Positions 32,348-40,703 are shown, counted from the first letter of the stretch. The stretch is 64,000 nt of DNA from Epilithonimonas zeae (GCF_023278365.1 NZ_CP075338.1:1984001-2048000); one strand, 5' to 3'. Numbers and translations: made by a program. Notes: generated from the letters alone by a model not told the origin.

Positions 32348-34345
32348 TTATTTTTTGATCACCTTAAACGTTTTTATTTTTCCGTCCTGAGTAGTTGCTT
32401 TCACAACGTAAGTTCCTGTGATTAATGTTGATAAATCCAACTGAACTTTTGACTCATCCAGACTTGCAAAGTTTCTTACCAACTTACCTTCGATATTGTA
32501 AACTGAAACGCTGGTCACATTTTTATCGCTTACAAGATTCAGTATGTCTTTCACCGGGTTTGGATAATAGCTGATTGATTTTGAATTGATGTCATTCACT
32601 CCAAGAGATTCTTTCACATCCAATGTGTAATCTTCTGCCTGACCATAACCGTAGATTGAGTTATCGCAAGGCGTCGTGATAGATGCATCCCAGTTCAACA
32701 TTACTCTCATTCTTGCTTTTCCTATTGTTGCAGTAGCCGGAACCGCAATGTTGCCTGTAATTTGAGCGCCATCCATTCCGTCAGAAGTCATTGCACCTAT
32801 TTCATAGATTTCTCCAGCGTCTGTGAATATTCCGTTTTGATTCCAGTCTACGAAAACTGTTGCATAGTCATAACCAGTATTGGTATTAGCTTCTATAGCA
32901 ATTGGATATTCATTACCTTGGTAAACTTCACCTACTTTGTCCAGATAATATTCATTAGCTTGGTTAGAATATAGGTCTGATGTATTATCGATTCCTGCAA
33001 TCTGCACTTTCGTAATAGAATCTACTCCGTATTGTGGCGTCGTAGAACAATAAACATCATTCACTGTAACCTGGAACGAACATACGTAAACTATTTTTCC
33101 GTCTGCATCTACCAAGTTGTGAACAACATTGGTCACGCCAATCGGGAACTGAGAACCGGATTCGTAGCCAGAAACCAGAACTGTCTGTAATCCTGTAGAA
33201 GATGATGAACCACAAGTAACCGGCAATGTATAATTCACAACTGCTGTTGTTTCTGAAGCGCTTGCAAGCGTTGTTTCGATATTCTCAGGACAAGTGATGG
33301 AACAGTCGTTGCCGTTTAATAAAAGATTATTTAAGTTGATTGCCCAACCTGCTGCAAAAAACGGCGGAATAGAATTATCAAATCCAGCGATGAAGTTTCC
33401 GTTTGCAGAAATCCCCATTGCAGTTCCTAATTTTCCATCGAAAGTAGTAACTTCAACATTTTGGCTCGTCAAAATATCTTTCAGGAAAACAGGATTCGAA
33501 CTTAATGACGGATGATAGATTATCACTTCTCTGTTGCCTGCATAACCTGCATATCCAACAGCAATACCATTTTCTGAAATAGATGTAAATGTTGCAGTAT
33601 CATAACCTGCAGGTACATTGAAAGCTTTGTAAACACCAGAATTGATATCATAGATGAAAGGCTTATAATCCTTGCTTCCCACTATTTGTCCCGCATCATT
33701 GATATCAGATGCTTCTCCATATCCCAAATCTCCGATGTAATGCACCACGCCATCCGGCGTATAATAAACCGGAATCCAATACGTACCTCCGTTGATAGAA
33801 TATTTGTTAACGAAACCAGCCACAATACCTGAGCTGTTGATTCCTTCTCCTCTTCCGTATTCATAAGAACCATCGCCGTCCAGTTTTTTAATCGTTCCCG
33901 CTTCTGTATCATAGATGAAAGCATAACTGTTTTCAACACTTGTGGAGATTTGCCCTGTTACATATTTGCTGTTTCCAGAGATAGCATTAGCGCCACTGAA
34001 CCAGCTGTTACTTGGAACATCGCCAGGGAAATAGCCAATTGCCGTCCATGTTCCGTTTTTCTTATATGCTGCTTGTCCCAGTTCTTCGCCTTCGGAACTT
34101 GTATAAGCCATCAATCCGGCAACATCGCCGGCGTTGTTGATTCTGTTTGTAGCTTCTCCGCCTTCTGTGGGTGTCGTACTTCCGGTAGCAAAATCAAAAT
34201 AGGCTCCGGAATGGATTCCTTTTCCATTGTCATTGATGTCATACAGACGTGACCCCATTCCGTCCAGAACTTTCAGTTCTATTTGCTGGGCATTAATTCC
34301 AGACATTGTCATTGCGCCTAGTAAAAGCAAGTAAACTTTTTTCAT
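32348..34345 (-). CDS. secreted T9SS protein with HAF-like repeats and GEVED domain
   Basis: 665 residues. A signal peptide ends at NAQQ (about residue 20). Residues 30-345 contain about six repeats of the form I-N-x-x-G-x-x-x-G, for example INNAGDVAGLMAYTS, INSSGIVAGFVNKYS, INDAGQIVGSKDYK and ISENGIAVGYAGYAG, matching HAF-type extracellular repeats that likely make a beta-propeller. A hyalin/beta-sandwich-like stretch is followed by a GEVED domain (about 440-585; YGQAEDYTLDV). The T9SS sorting domain is SYYPNPVKDILNLVS to KVIKK. It is probably displayed on or released from the outer membrane. It is divergent from the TPR-AraC regulator at 34599, its likely controller. No catalytic motif is visible. 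Confidence 0.85.
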   Translation of the reverse strand: MKKVYLLLLGAMTMSGINAQQIELKVLDGMGSRLYDINDNGKGIHSGAYFDFATGSTTPTEGGEATNRINNAGDVAGLMAYTSSEGEELGQAAYKKNGTWTAIGYFPGDVPSNSWFSGANAISGNSKYVTGQISTSVENSYAFIYDTEAGTIKKLDGDGSYEYGRGEGINSSGIVAGFVNKYSINGGTYWIPVYYTPDGVVHYIGDLGYGEASDINDAGQIVGSKDYKPFIYDINSGVYKAFNVPAGYDTATFTSISENGIAVGYAGYAGNREVIIYHPSLSSNPVFLKDILTSQNVEVTTFDGKLGTAMGISANGNFIAGFDNSIPPFFAAGWAINLNNLLLNGNDCSITCPENIETTLASASETTAVVNYTLPVTCGSSSSTGLQTVLVSGYESGSQFPIGVTNVVHNLVDADGKIVYVCSFQVTVNDVYCSTTPQYGVDSITKVQIAGIDNTSDLYSNQANEYYLDKVGEVYQGNEYPIAIEANTNTGYDYATVFVDWNQNGIFTDAGEIYEIGAMTSDGMDGAQITGNIAVPATATIGKARMRVMLNWDASITTPCDNSIYGYGQAEDYTLDVKESLGVNDINSKSISYYPNPVKDILNLVSDKNVTSVSVYNIEGKLVRNFASLDESKVQLDLSTLITGTYVVKATTQDGKIKTFKVIKK

Positions 34346-34586
34346 AATAATAAAAATATTAATAGTAATTTTTCTTCAGCAGTTATTGACTTCTTGTTTC
34401 AAAAACTTGTTTACAATGTTATGTATTAATACCATCAATTCCTAAAGTTTACCTTTTTGAATTCGTGAATTTTTAAAGTATTAATTCTAAAAACAACTGA
34501 TTTTCAAATATTTAACAAAACAACAATAACAATGTATTTTTCACTAAAGAATTATTAAAAATCATACAATTCACAAATAAAAAAAC
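34346..34586. other. divergent control region between the T9SS gene and the TPR-AraC regulator
   Basis: About 240 very AT-rich bases. Apart from the box at 34587-34594, I see no strong motif. The GTCAC element found before the two other T9SS genes is absent here. Confidence 0.4.
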
Positions 34587-34594
34587 TATTTTTG
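34587..34594 (+). promoter_or_regulatory. TAnnTTTG box directly before the TPR-AraC start codon
   Basis: TATTTTTG ends four bases before the ATG at 34599. RNA starting at the usual distance would be leaderless or begin inside the first codons. Confidence 0.45.
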
Positions 34595-34598
34595 TAGT

Positions 34599-36167
34599 AT
34601 GTTCAGGGTATTTTTTTTGTGGTTGATGGTTGTTTCCGGTGTCATTTTGACTTCGGCGCAAAGCAATCCAGAAACATTGAAACTTCTGGACAAAGCTTAT
34701 CAAAGCCTTTACGAAAATCCTGATAATGCTTTCCAGATTCTTCAGAATATTGATGTCAATAAAGAACCTGAACTCATCAAACAGCGTGTTCAAATCATCC
34801 TGTCGAGAGCTTACAACTTCAAAGGTGATTATGCAAAATCCATTGACCAATCCATCGACAATCTGAATAAAAATAGAAATGAGAACAACTCTTTCTATTC
34901 AGATTTTGCTTTGGCCCAACAATACCAATCCCTTAGACTTTACCAACAATCCATCAGAATCTCGCAGAACCTTGTTGACAAAGCTTCTAAAATCAAATCT
35001 CAGCATTATCCGGAAAATCTTTCCGCTTACATTTACCAACTGAATGCATCTAACCTAATGGTTCAGAAAAAGTGGAAAGAAGCGGAAGAAAACCTGAATC
35101 AAAGTAATTCTCAGTTAAAAAACACGGATGAAGATTTTATCATTTCGATAGAAAACCAGATTTACCAAACCTTCATCTATATTTCTCAAAATCAAATCGA
35201 TAAAGCTGAAAAACTGGTTAATGAGATTCAGAAAAAGCTGGAGAAAACACCTCAATATGTTTTTCTGAGAGCATTTAACCTGGATAATTTTGGCAGAATT
35301 AATTTCCTGAAAAAAGATTACATCCAATCTACTGAGAATCTGAATCAGGCCTTGGAACTAATTCAAAACAAAGCTTACGATGCTTTGAGGTACAGAATCT
35401 ATGATGATCTATCCAAAAATTATCTGGCGCTGAAAAATGATAATTTGTATCAAAAATATTACTCTATATATAAGGAGCAAACCGATAAATTAGACAAAAG
35501 TAAAAAAGACGCCATCCGAAATCTGGTAAAGCTGAATGAGCAGTACGAAGCCAAACGAATAGAAAACGCTGACAGCAATTTTGTAAACAATATTCTGATG
35601 ATTTCGATGGTTTGTTTCATTGGAATTTTAGTGATTTTTCTTATGAATTTTTTCGAAAAAAGAAAAGCAAAATCAATCCAGAAGCAAATCGATTTTTATT
35701 CAAAACAACAGGATTTCATTAAGAAAATTGATGAAAGCAAAACTGTTATCGAACCAAAATCCGAAAAAGTAGAATCTGATATCTCTAAAAAAACACCGCT
35801 CATTTCTAAAGAAAAAGAAATGGATATTCTGGCGCGTTTGGAAGAATTTGAAAAATCGGAAAAGTTCCTGAACCGCGATATGTCTTTGGCAATGCTCGCC
35901 GGACAATTGGACACGAACACGAAATATCTGTCCGACGTCATCAACCGATACAAAGAAAAGAATTATAACAATTACATCAACGAACTAAGAATCAATTACA
36001 TTGCTTATCTATTGAAAACCGACCCTGCTTATCTTAATTACAAAGTGAGTTATCTGGCGGAGAAAGCGGGCTTCTCATCGCACAGTGCATTCACGACAGT
36101 ATTCAAATCTGTAACCGGTATTTCGCCAAACACTTACATCCAGCAATTGACTCAGAATAAAAAATGA
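34599..36167 (+). CDS. membrane-anchored TPR protein with AraC-type HTH
   Basis: 522 residues. The N-terminal signal or anchor (FFLWLMVVSGVILTSAQS) leads to TPR-like helices (about 20-300; for example SLYENPDNAFQILQNID and YSDFALAQQYQSLRLYQQSI). A membrane helix follows (NNILMISMVCFIGILVIFLM, about 328-347), then a Lys/Glu-rich linker. The C-terminus (about 400-522) holds the AraC double HTH: DMSLAMLAGQLDTNTKYLSD with VINRYKE, and VSYLAEKAGFSSHSAFTTVF with KSVTGISPNTY. The layout is that of a one-component regulator sensing in the periplasm and binding DNA from the membrane. It is divergent from a T9SS gene and overlaps the next TPR gene by 4 bases. The ligand is unknown. Confidence 0.85.
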   Translation: MFRVFFLWLMVVSGVILTSAQSNPETLKLLDKAYQSLYENPDNAFQILQNIDVNKEPELIKQRVQIILSRAYNFKGDYAKSIDQSIDNLNKNRNENNSFYSDFALAQQYQSLRLYQQSIRISQNLVDKASKIKSQHYPENLSAYIYQLNASNLMVQKKWKEAEENLNQSNSQLKNTDEDFIISIENQIYQTFIYISQNQIDKAEKLVNEIQKKLEKTPQYVFLRAFNLDNFGRINFLKKDYIQSTENLNQALELIQNKAYDALRYRIYDDLSKNYLALKNDNLYQKYYSIYKEQTDKLDKSKKDAIRNLVKLNEQYEAKRIENADSNFVNNILMISMVCFIGILVIFLMNFFEKRKAKSIQKQIDFYSKQQDFIKKIDESKTVIEPKSEKVESDISKKTPLISKEKEMDILARLEEFEKSEKFLNRDMSLAMLAGQLDTNTKYLSDVINRYKEKNYNNYINELRINYIAYLLKTDPAYLNYKVSYLAEKAGFSSHSAFTTVFKSVTGISPNTYIQQLTQNKK

Positions 36168-37285
36168 AACGCTACATTTTCATATTAATTATTTTATCGT
36201 TTACAGGAATTTTCAAATCCCAGTACAATGAGCAATTGTACAAAAAAGCACTTTCAGACATTTATCAAAATCCTGATAACTCTCAGAAAATAGCTCAGGA
36301 AATGCTGAAAAAAGAGAAAAATCCGGACAATCTTATCAAGCTTTACAAACTGATATCACATTCTTACATCTCAAAAAGGGATTTTGACAAATCTCTGGAT
36401 TGGGTTCTGAAGATGAAAGAACTGAGTAAAAATGTGACCAATCCCGAACAAAAAGTAAAAATCCTAAATGCAACATCCATACAATATCAGCAGATGGGAC
36501 TTAACAGCAAGACGTTGGAAATTCTGGACGAATCTTATCAAATTTGCAGTCAGCTCCCGGATGGCAAATTCAAAACTTATTATCTCGGACTCAATTCTGC
36601 TTTGCGAGGTTTGGTTTATAAATCTCAGGACAACAACGAGCTGGCTCTGGAAAAGCTGCTCATCGGCTTGGAGTATGTAAAAAAAGTTGGAAATTATGAT
36701 AATGCCATCGCCAACTCCAGTGTTTTCCTGTACAACATTGGCTATTGTTATTTTTATTTGAAGCGATACAATGAGGCAGAAAAATATTTCAAACAATCTG
36801 CTGAAGTTGCAAAATCTGTTCACGCAGAGAGTTTGGAGGCTTTTGCCTACAAAGGTTTGTCCGAGAATTTCACGGCTTTGGGAAAACATCAGGAAGCCAT
36901 AGAGCTTTTGAAAAAATCGGTCAATCTGTCCAAAAAAGTCGGCGATTTGGTCTTAAGCGAAGGGATTTACAAAGGTTTTTCTGACAATTATCTCGCACTT
37001 CAAGATTGGAACAATTATGAAGTGTACAACAAACTGTACATCGAGACCAAATTTGCCAGAGAACAAAGTGAACTCGCTTCTCTCAACAAAAGCATCGATG
37101 TCCTGAATCAGGAAAACAACAAAAAAATCGAGGAACAAAAGAACAGGTTGAGAATCATAAGTACCCTAATTATCGTAATTTCTTCAATCTTATTTATTTG
37201 GTTTCTTCTTAAATTTATCAAGCACAAAAAGCGCAACCAATTATTATTAGAAAAGCTCAATCAAATTAATAAAATCACGACCTAA
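36164..37285 (+). CDS. TPR protein with C-terminal membrane helix, no DNA-binding domain
   Basis: 373 residues. Its plan copies the neighbouring regulator: signal peptide (RYIFILIILSFTGIFKSQ), a first repeat YQNPDNSQKIAQEMLKKEK that echoes YENPDNAFQILQ in the upstream protein, then TPRs (IGYCYFYLKRYNEAEKYFKQ; LGKHQEAIELLKKSVNLSKK), and a membrane helix ISTLIIVISSILFIWFLLKF (about 332-351). After it only about 22 basic residues remain, so the HTH is missing. Translation is probably coupled to the upstream gene through the ATGA overlap at 36164-36167. It may form mixed complexes with the regulator and modulate it, or be a decaying duplicate; the open frame of normal composition favours function. 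Confidence 0.8.
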   Translation: MKRYIFILIILSFTGIFKSQYNEQLYKKALSDIYQNPDNSQKIAQEMLKKEKNPDNLIKLYKLISHSYISKRDFDKSLDWVLKMKELSKNVTNPEQKVKILNATSIQYQQMGLNSKTLEILDESYQICSQLPDGKFKTYYLGLNSALRGLVYKSQDNNELALEKLLIGLEYVKKVGNYDNAIANSSVFLYNIGYCYFYLKRYNEAEKYFKQSAEVAKSVHAESLEAFAYKGLSENFTALGKHQEAIELLKKSVNLSKKVGDLVLSEGIYKGFSDNYLALQDWNNYEVYNKLYIETKFAREQSELASLNKSIDVLNQENNKKIEEQKNRLRIISTLIIVISSILFIWFLLKFIKHKKRNQLLLEKLNQINKITT

Positions 37286-37288
37286 ACT

Positions 37289-37744
37289 ATGAAGAATATA
37301 TTCGACCAGGCGGACACAAGCCATTTCATCAAGAGAATCAACGCACTCACGGAAGACTCTTTCCCGAAATGGGGGGTGATGTCCGTAGACAAAATGCTGG
37401 CACACTGCAATGTAACCTACGAATTGATTTACGAACAGGAAAAACATAAGAAACCCAATCGTTTGATGAAATGGGTTCTGACAAAATTTGTAAAGCCAAA
37501 AGTTGTGAACGAGACACCGTATAAACACAACTCTCCCACCGCTGCAATGTTTGTCATTACAGATAATAAAAGCTTCGAGGAAGAGAAAAAAAGAATTATA
37601 GGTTTCATCCAGAAAACCCAGCAATTAGGCGCAGATGCTTTCGAGGGGAAAGAAAGTTTCAACTTCGGAAAACTCACCGCCGTCGAATGGAACAATATGA
37701 TGTCCAAACATCTTGACCATCATTTGACACAATTTGGAGTTTAA
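37289..37744 (+). CDS. DUF1569 family protein (DinB-like fold)
   Basis: 151 residues. The DUF1569 pattern is present: FPKWGVMSVDKMLAHCNVTY with the first His, a basic middle (KPNRLMKWVLTKFVKPKV), and the end LTAVEWNNMMSKHLDHHLTQ with F, where the HLDHHL group supplies the remaining metal ligands of the DinB-type four-helix bundle. No function is established. It begins 3 bases after the TPR gene, so the three genes 34599-37744 form an operon. The link between a metal-binding DinB-like protein and the membrane TPR pair is unexplained. Confidence 0.8.
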   Translation: MKNIFDQADTSHFIKRINALTEDSFPKWGVMSVDKMLAHCNVTYELIYEQEKHKKPNRLMKWVLTKFVKPKVVNETPYKHNSPTAAMFVITDNKSFEEEKKRIIGFIQKTQQLGADAFEGKESFNFGKLTAVEWNNMMSKHLDHHLTQFGV

Positions 37745-37750
37745 CTTAAT

Positions 37751-37815
37751 TTCTCTCGCTGATTGAGCAAATTTGCTGATTCATTTCTATCTGCTTAATC
37801 AAAACAATTTGTGAG
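37751..37815. repeat. palindromic repeat, TCTCGCAGATTT family, copy 2
   Basis: TCTCGCTGATTGAGCAAATT faces ATCTGCTTAATCAAAACAAT and TTGTGAGA. It is an imperfect copy directly after the DUF1569 stop. Confidence 0.5.
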
Positions 37816-37825
37816 ACACTAAATA

Positions 37826-38000
37826 TTTTTTATTTGGGCAACTTAATCCGTCTGAAGTTTATCCTGAGCGAAGTCGAAGGGCTCCCAAACCTAACGGAGT
37901 GGTTCGACGTAGTCAATCTTTTTTGCAGACGATTTCATATTAAGATAGAATTTGGAGGTTGGCAAAAAAGGATTTCCGCTCAAGTCGGTTGCGAGTGATT
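37826..38000. repeat. long dispersed repeat, copy B (inverted partner of 32148-32295)
   Basis: The first 59 bases (37826-37884) are almost identical to the reverse complement of copy A's end. The other end (AAAAAAGGATTTCCGCTCAA then GTCGGTTGCGAGTGATT) matches copy A's beginning. The middle, with GGAGGTTGGC and an AT-rich part, is unique. Confidence 0.8.
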
Positions 38001-38022
38001 TAATGTTTTAAAATTTATGGTT

Positions 38023-38469
38023 ATGAAAAAAGTAATTTTTCTTTTAGTCTTTATTTTCGGATTTACAATTTTCAACGCACAAGAAGTTGAGAAATTAATC
38101 AAAAACAACAACGAATTTTTCACCGGTAAAATTGATAATTCAGCCAATTTGAATGTTCTTTTCGAAACTATTTCTAAAGAAAACCAGGAAAAAGACACTT
38201 ACAAAGTTTTTGGCTTCTCGGATGTAGAAGGAACAAAAGCCTACTTCGAAGGAACTATAACTTTTGACACAGAAAAAACTCAAAACTCAAAAGACCAATC
38301 CAAAATCTACGATTTGAAACTGTCGGAAAAAGGAAACGGAAAACACAACGGAATTTTCTCCGGAGAATTAACTATCAAAGAATCATCAGACAAAAACCAA
38401 TTGAAATTCGAAGGAACATGGACGAATTACGGAAACACACTGAAATTCCCGTTCTATTTCAATAATTAA
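38023..38469 (+). CDS. hypothetical secreted protein
   Basis: 148 residues from the ATG at 38023 (MKKVIFLLVFIFGFTIFNAQ is a clear signal peptide; an ATG at 38017 is also in frame). The mature part is polar and strand-rich (AYFEGTITFDTEKTQNSKDQ, then FSGELTIKESSDKNQLKFEG and WTNYGNTLKFPF), suggesting a small beta-sandwich or lipocalin-like fold. It has no T9SS sorting domain and no lipoprotein Cys, so it is probably periplasmic. I recognise no family. It is hemmed in by repeats on both sides (37826-38000 and 38486-38548), suggesting an accessory gene. Confidence 0.65.
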   Translation: MKKVIFLLVFIFGFTIFNAQEVEKLIKNNNEFFTGKIDNSANLNVLFETISKENQEKDTYKVFGFSDVEGTKAYFEGTITFDTEKTQNSKDQSKIYDLKLSEKGNGKHNGIFSGELTIKESSDKNQLKFEGTWTNYGNTLKFPFYFNN

Positions 38470-38485
38470 AATTATAAATAAAAAA

Positions 38486-38548
38486 ACTTCGACAAACTCA
38501 ATGTGACATCTAATTAATAAAAGTTGTCAGGCTGAGGCTCTCGAAGCC
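38486..38548. repeat. decayed palindromic repeat, TTCGAC family, in the namA leader
   Basis: ACTTCGACAAACTCAATGTG plus ACA (38486-38508) partly pairs with TTGTCAGGCTGAGGCTCTCG plus AAGCC (38524-38548). The hairpin ends 24 bases before the namA ATG. Confidence 0.55.
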
Positions 38549-38572
38549 ATTCAAAATAATAAAATTCTAAAA

Positions 38573-39634
38573 ATGAAACTTTTCACTCCTATAACATTCA
38601 GAAATGTAGAACTGAAAAACCGAATCGTAATGTCGCCAATGTGTATGTATTCCGCAGAAGAAGGTGTGGCGAATGATTTCCACTTCGTTCATTACGGAAG
38701 CCGAGCTCAAGGCGGCGCTGGCCTTATTGTAGTAGAAGCAACTGGCGTTGAACCTCGCGGTAGAATCTCGGATAAATGCCTTGGAATCTGGAATGACGAA
38801 CAAGCTTTAGCTTTGAAAAAAATCGTTGACTTTGTTCATCAGAATTCGGAAAGTAAAATCGGAATTCAGTTGGCTCATGCTGGTCGAAAAAGTTCTGTTT
38901 CCGCTGAAACCAATCGACAAATGAGCTTGGAAGAAGGCTGGGAAACCATTGCACCAAGTCCAATTGCTTTTCATCATTCCGAAAGAATTCCCCACGAATT
39001 ATCTGTTGACGAAATTAAAACTTTGGTAGAAGATTTCCGAAAAGCAGCGAAAAGAGCGGTGGAAGCTGGATTTGATGTTTTGGAAATTCACGGTGCACAC
39101 GGTTATTTGATTCATCAATTTCTATCGCCACTTTCCAATACAAGAACCGATGAATATGGTGGAAGTTTTGAAAACAGAGCAAGATTCTTAATGGAAATTG
39201 TAGATGTAGTTAATTCTGAAATTACAGAAAATCAAGCGCTTTTCGTAAGAATCTCCGGAACCGAATATACAGAGAATGGTTGGGAAATCTCCGACAGTGT
39301 AGAATTATCAAAAGCTTTGAAAGCTAAGAATGTAGATTTGGTAGATGTTTCCAGCGGTGGTAATATCAATGGTGTAACCATTCCTTTGAAACCAGGTTAT
39401 CAGGTTCCGTTAGCAGAAGATGTGAAAAAGAATTCGGATGTCAAAACCGGAGCTGTTGGTCTTATCACGTCAGCAGAACAAGCGGAAGAAATTTTACAAA
39501 ACGGACAAGGAGATTTGATTTTCCTGGCTAGGGAAATTTTGAGAAATCCGTATTTCGCAGTTCAATCTTCCTGGCAAAGCGGTGATGATAGTTTTTTCCC
39601 GCATCAATATCTGAGAGCGAAACCATCAAAATAA
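38573..39634 (+). CDS. namA: NADPH dehydrogenase, old yellow enzyme family (YqjM-like)
   Basis: 353 residues. This FMN enzyme reduces activated C=C bonds with NADPH and is linked to oxidative and electrophile stress. The YqjM class is recognised from the start KLFTPITFRNVELKNRIVMS and PMCMYSAEEG, where the Cys tunes the flavin. IGIQLAHAGRKSS carries the substrate-binding His region, and VLEIHGAHGYLIHQFLSPLS with NTRTDEYGGS is the strongest family signature. VRISGTEYTENGWEI, DVSSGGN and GAVGLITSAEQAEEIL complete the barrel with FMN-phosphate contacts. A palindromic repeat lies in the leader and a strong terminator follows. Confidence 0.95.
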   Translation: MKLFTPITFRNVELKNRIVMSPMCMYSAEEGVANDFHFVHYGSRAQGGAGLIVVEATGVEPRGRISDKCLGIWNDEQALALKKIVDFVHQNSESKIGIQLAHAGRKSSVSAETNRQMSLEEGWETIAPSPIAFHHSERIPHELSVDEIKTLVEDFRKAAKRAVEAGFDVLEIHGAHGYLIHQFLSPLSNTRTDEYGGSFENRARFLMEIVDVVNSEITENQALFVRISGTEYTENGWEISDSVELSKALKAKNVDLVDVSSGGNINGVTIPLKPGYQVPLAEDVKKNSDVKTGAVGLITSAEQAEEILQNGQGDLIFLAREILRNPYFAVQSSWQSGDDSFFPHQYLRAKPSK

Positions 39635-39645
39635 TATTAGAAGAA

Positions 39646-39677
39646 CAAAGACGAATCAAAATTTTGATTCGTCTTTG
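39646..39677. terminator. bidirectional terminator between namA and the small T9SS gene
   Basis: CAAAGACGAATCAAAA and TTTTGATTCGTCTTTG form a perfect stem with almost no loop, followed by T-rich sequence on the plus strand. Confidence 0.85.
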
Positions 39678-39686
39678 TTTTTGGTA

Positions 39687-40430
39687 TTAATTCTTGATAA
39701 ACTTCGAACTCAAACCTCCAATTTTATAAATATAGTTTCCTTTTGATAGGCTTTCAATATTTAGAACAATCCTATCTTCGGAAGAATTAAATACTTTATT
39801 TAAAACAATTTTTCCAGAAACATCAAAAACCTCGACTTTATTAACTCCATTTTTGGGATTAATAACATTTAGTATTCTGTCTGAAGGATTGGGAAAGGCA
39901 GATAATCTATTATTTGTTGATTGAATTTCTTTAGTTGTTAACGAGCTAGACGGAAGTGAATAAATTTCTGTTGAATTTGTAGCTGATTTAAATAGTCTTA
40001 ATTTATTATTTCCTGATGTACTATCATGATAAACTGTAAAATCATATTCATCATCTAACAAATAACCACTTCCAAAATCTTTGACTAATAAACCGTCTTC
40101 ATTATAAATCTGGATTGTGACATTAGGAAAGCTTCCGCTAAATACAACAATCTCTAAGAGATCATCAGTATTAAAAATTTTTTTTGAAAGAATAAAATTA
40201 TAATATTCACTTACTCTGCTCGGAACCGGCAATGAAAATTGTTTCTTTAAAGAATAATCAGAATTATAAATCTTAATTGTAGATAGATCTGACCCAGCAG
40301 AATAATAATATGTTTCCGAAGCATTAGTATAAACTTGTAATGTTTCTGAGGGAAAAGTCTTATCAAGATTTATTTGTCCAAAAACAATACTTGTAGCTAA
40401 AATTGCAAAAGAAAATAATATTTTTTTCAT
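39687..40430 (-). CDS. small secreted protein with T9SS sorting domain
   Basis: 247 residues. The signal peptide is KKILFSFAILATSIVFGQ. Residues 20-165 form short strand repeats (TIKIYNSDYSLKKQFSLPV, VTIQIYNEDGLLVKDFGSG, ETYYYSAGSDLS) like blades of a small propeller or an incomplete one. The C-terminal T9SS type A domain starts LSAFPNPSDRILNVI and ends SSKFIKN. It is probably surface-exposed or released. I recognise no family for the middle. Its promoter (40457-40489) is well formed. It lies just outside the T9SS/TPR-LuxR cluster and does not share the GTCAC element at the right distance. Confidence 0.75.
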   Translation of the reverse strand: MKKILFSFAILATSIVFGQINLDKTFPSETLQVYTNASETYYYSAGSDLSTIKIYNSDYSLKKQFSLPVPSRVSEYYNFILSKKIFNTDDLLEIVVFSGSFPNVTIQIYNEDGLLVKDFGSGYLLDDEYDFTVYHDSTSGNNKLRLFKSATNSTEIYSLPSSSLTTKEIQSTNNRLSAFPNPSDRILNVINPKNGVNKVEVFDVSGKIVLNKVFNSSEDRIVLNIESLSKGNYIYKIGGLSSKFIKN

Positions 40431-40456
40431 AGTTATTTAGTTAAAATTATAATCAG

Positions 40457-40489
40457 CAAAAGTATGACGAAATTTTCAAAAAGAATCAA
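40457..40489 (-). promoter_or_regulatory. promoter of the small T9SS gene
   Basis: On the minus strand TTG (40487-40489) and TACTTTTG (40457-40464) are 22 bases apart. A leader of about 20 bases precedes the ATG at 40430. Confidence 0.6.
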
Positions 40490-40527
40490 ATAAAAAATAA
40501 AAAACCGCCCTCACAGAAAAGAACGGT
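40490..40527 (-). terminator. orphan minus-strand terminator
   Basis: On the minus strand ACCGTTC (40527-40521) pairs with GGGCGGT (40510-40504) through G-U wobbles, then a long T run (40503-40490). No gene upstream on this strand accounts for it. Confidence 0.6.
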
Positions 40528-40661
40528 CTTTAAATGAATTTGGGTTTATCATTTTGGAGTTACTAAGGTAGAGAATAAGAAAACCTGTTCCAATTTTCTT
40601 GAACTGACTTTTAACAGAATATTAAATAAAAAAACTTTCCCTTTCGGAAAGTTTTTTTCGT
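40528..40661. ncRNA. possible small non-coding transcription unit
   Basis: No reading frame is credible here. The interval is bounded by an orphan minus-strand terminator (40490-40527) and a bidirectional hairpin (40631-40658, AAAACTTTCC/GGAAAGTTTT with T runs on both strands). Two terminators with no gene between them suggest a small RNA, probably on the minus strand. No matching promoter box was found. Confidence 0.35.
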
Positions 40662-40684
40662 TTTCACAGAAATAGACAATTGTT

Positions 40685-40703
40685 GTCACACAATGTCACG
40701 CCT
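40685..40703 (+). promoter_or_regulatory. GTCAC direct-repeat element before the FG-GAP T9SS gene
   Basis: TGTCACACAATGTCACGCC: two TGTCAC words 10 bases apart. The element ends 56 bases before the ATG at 40760 and recurs with one mismatch at 44088-44106. Confidence 0.6.
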
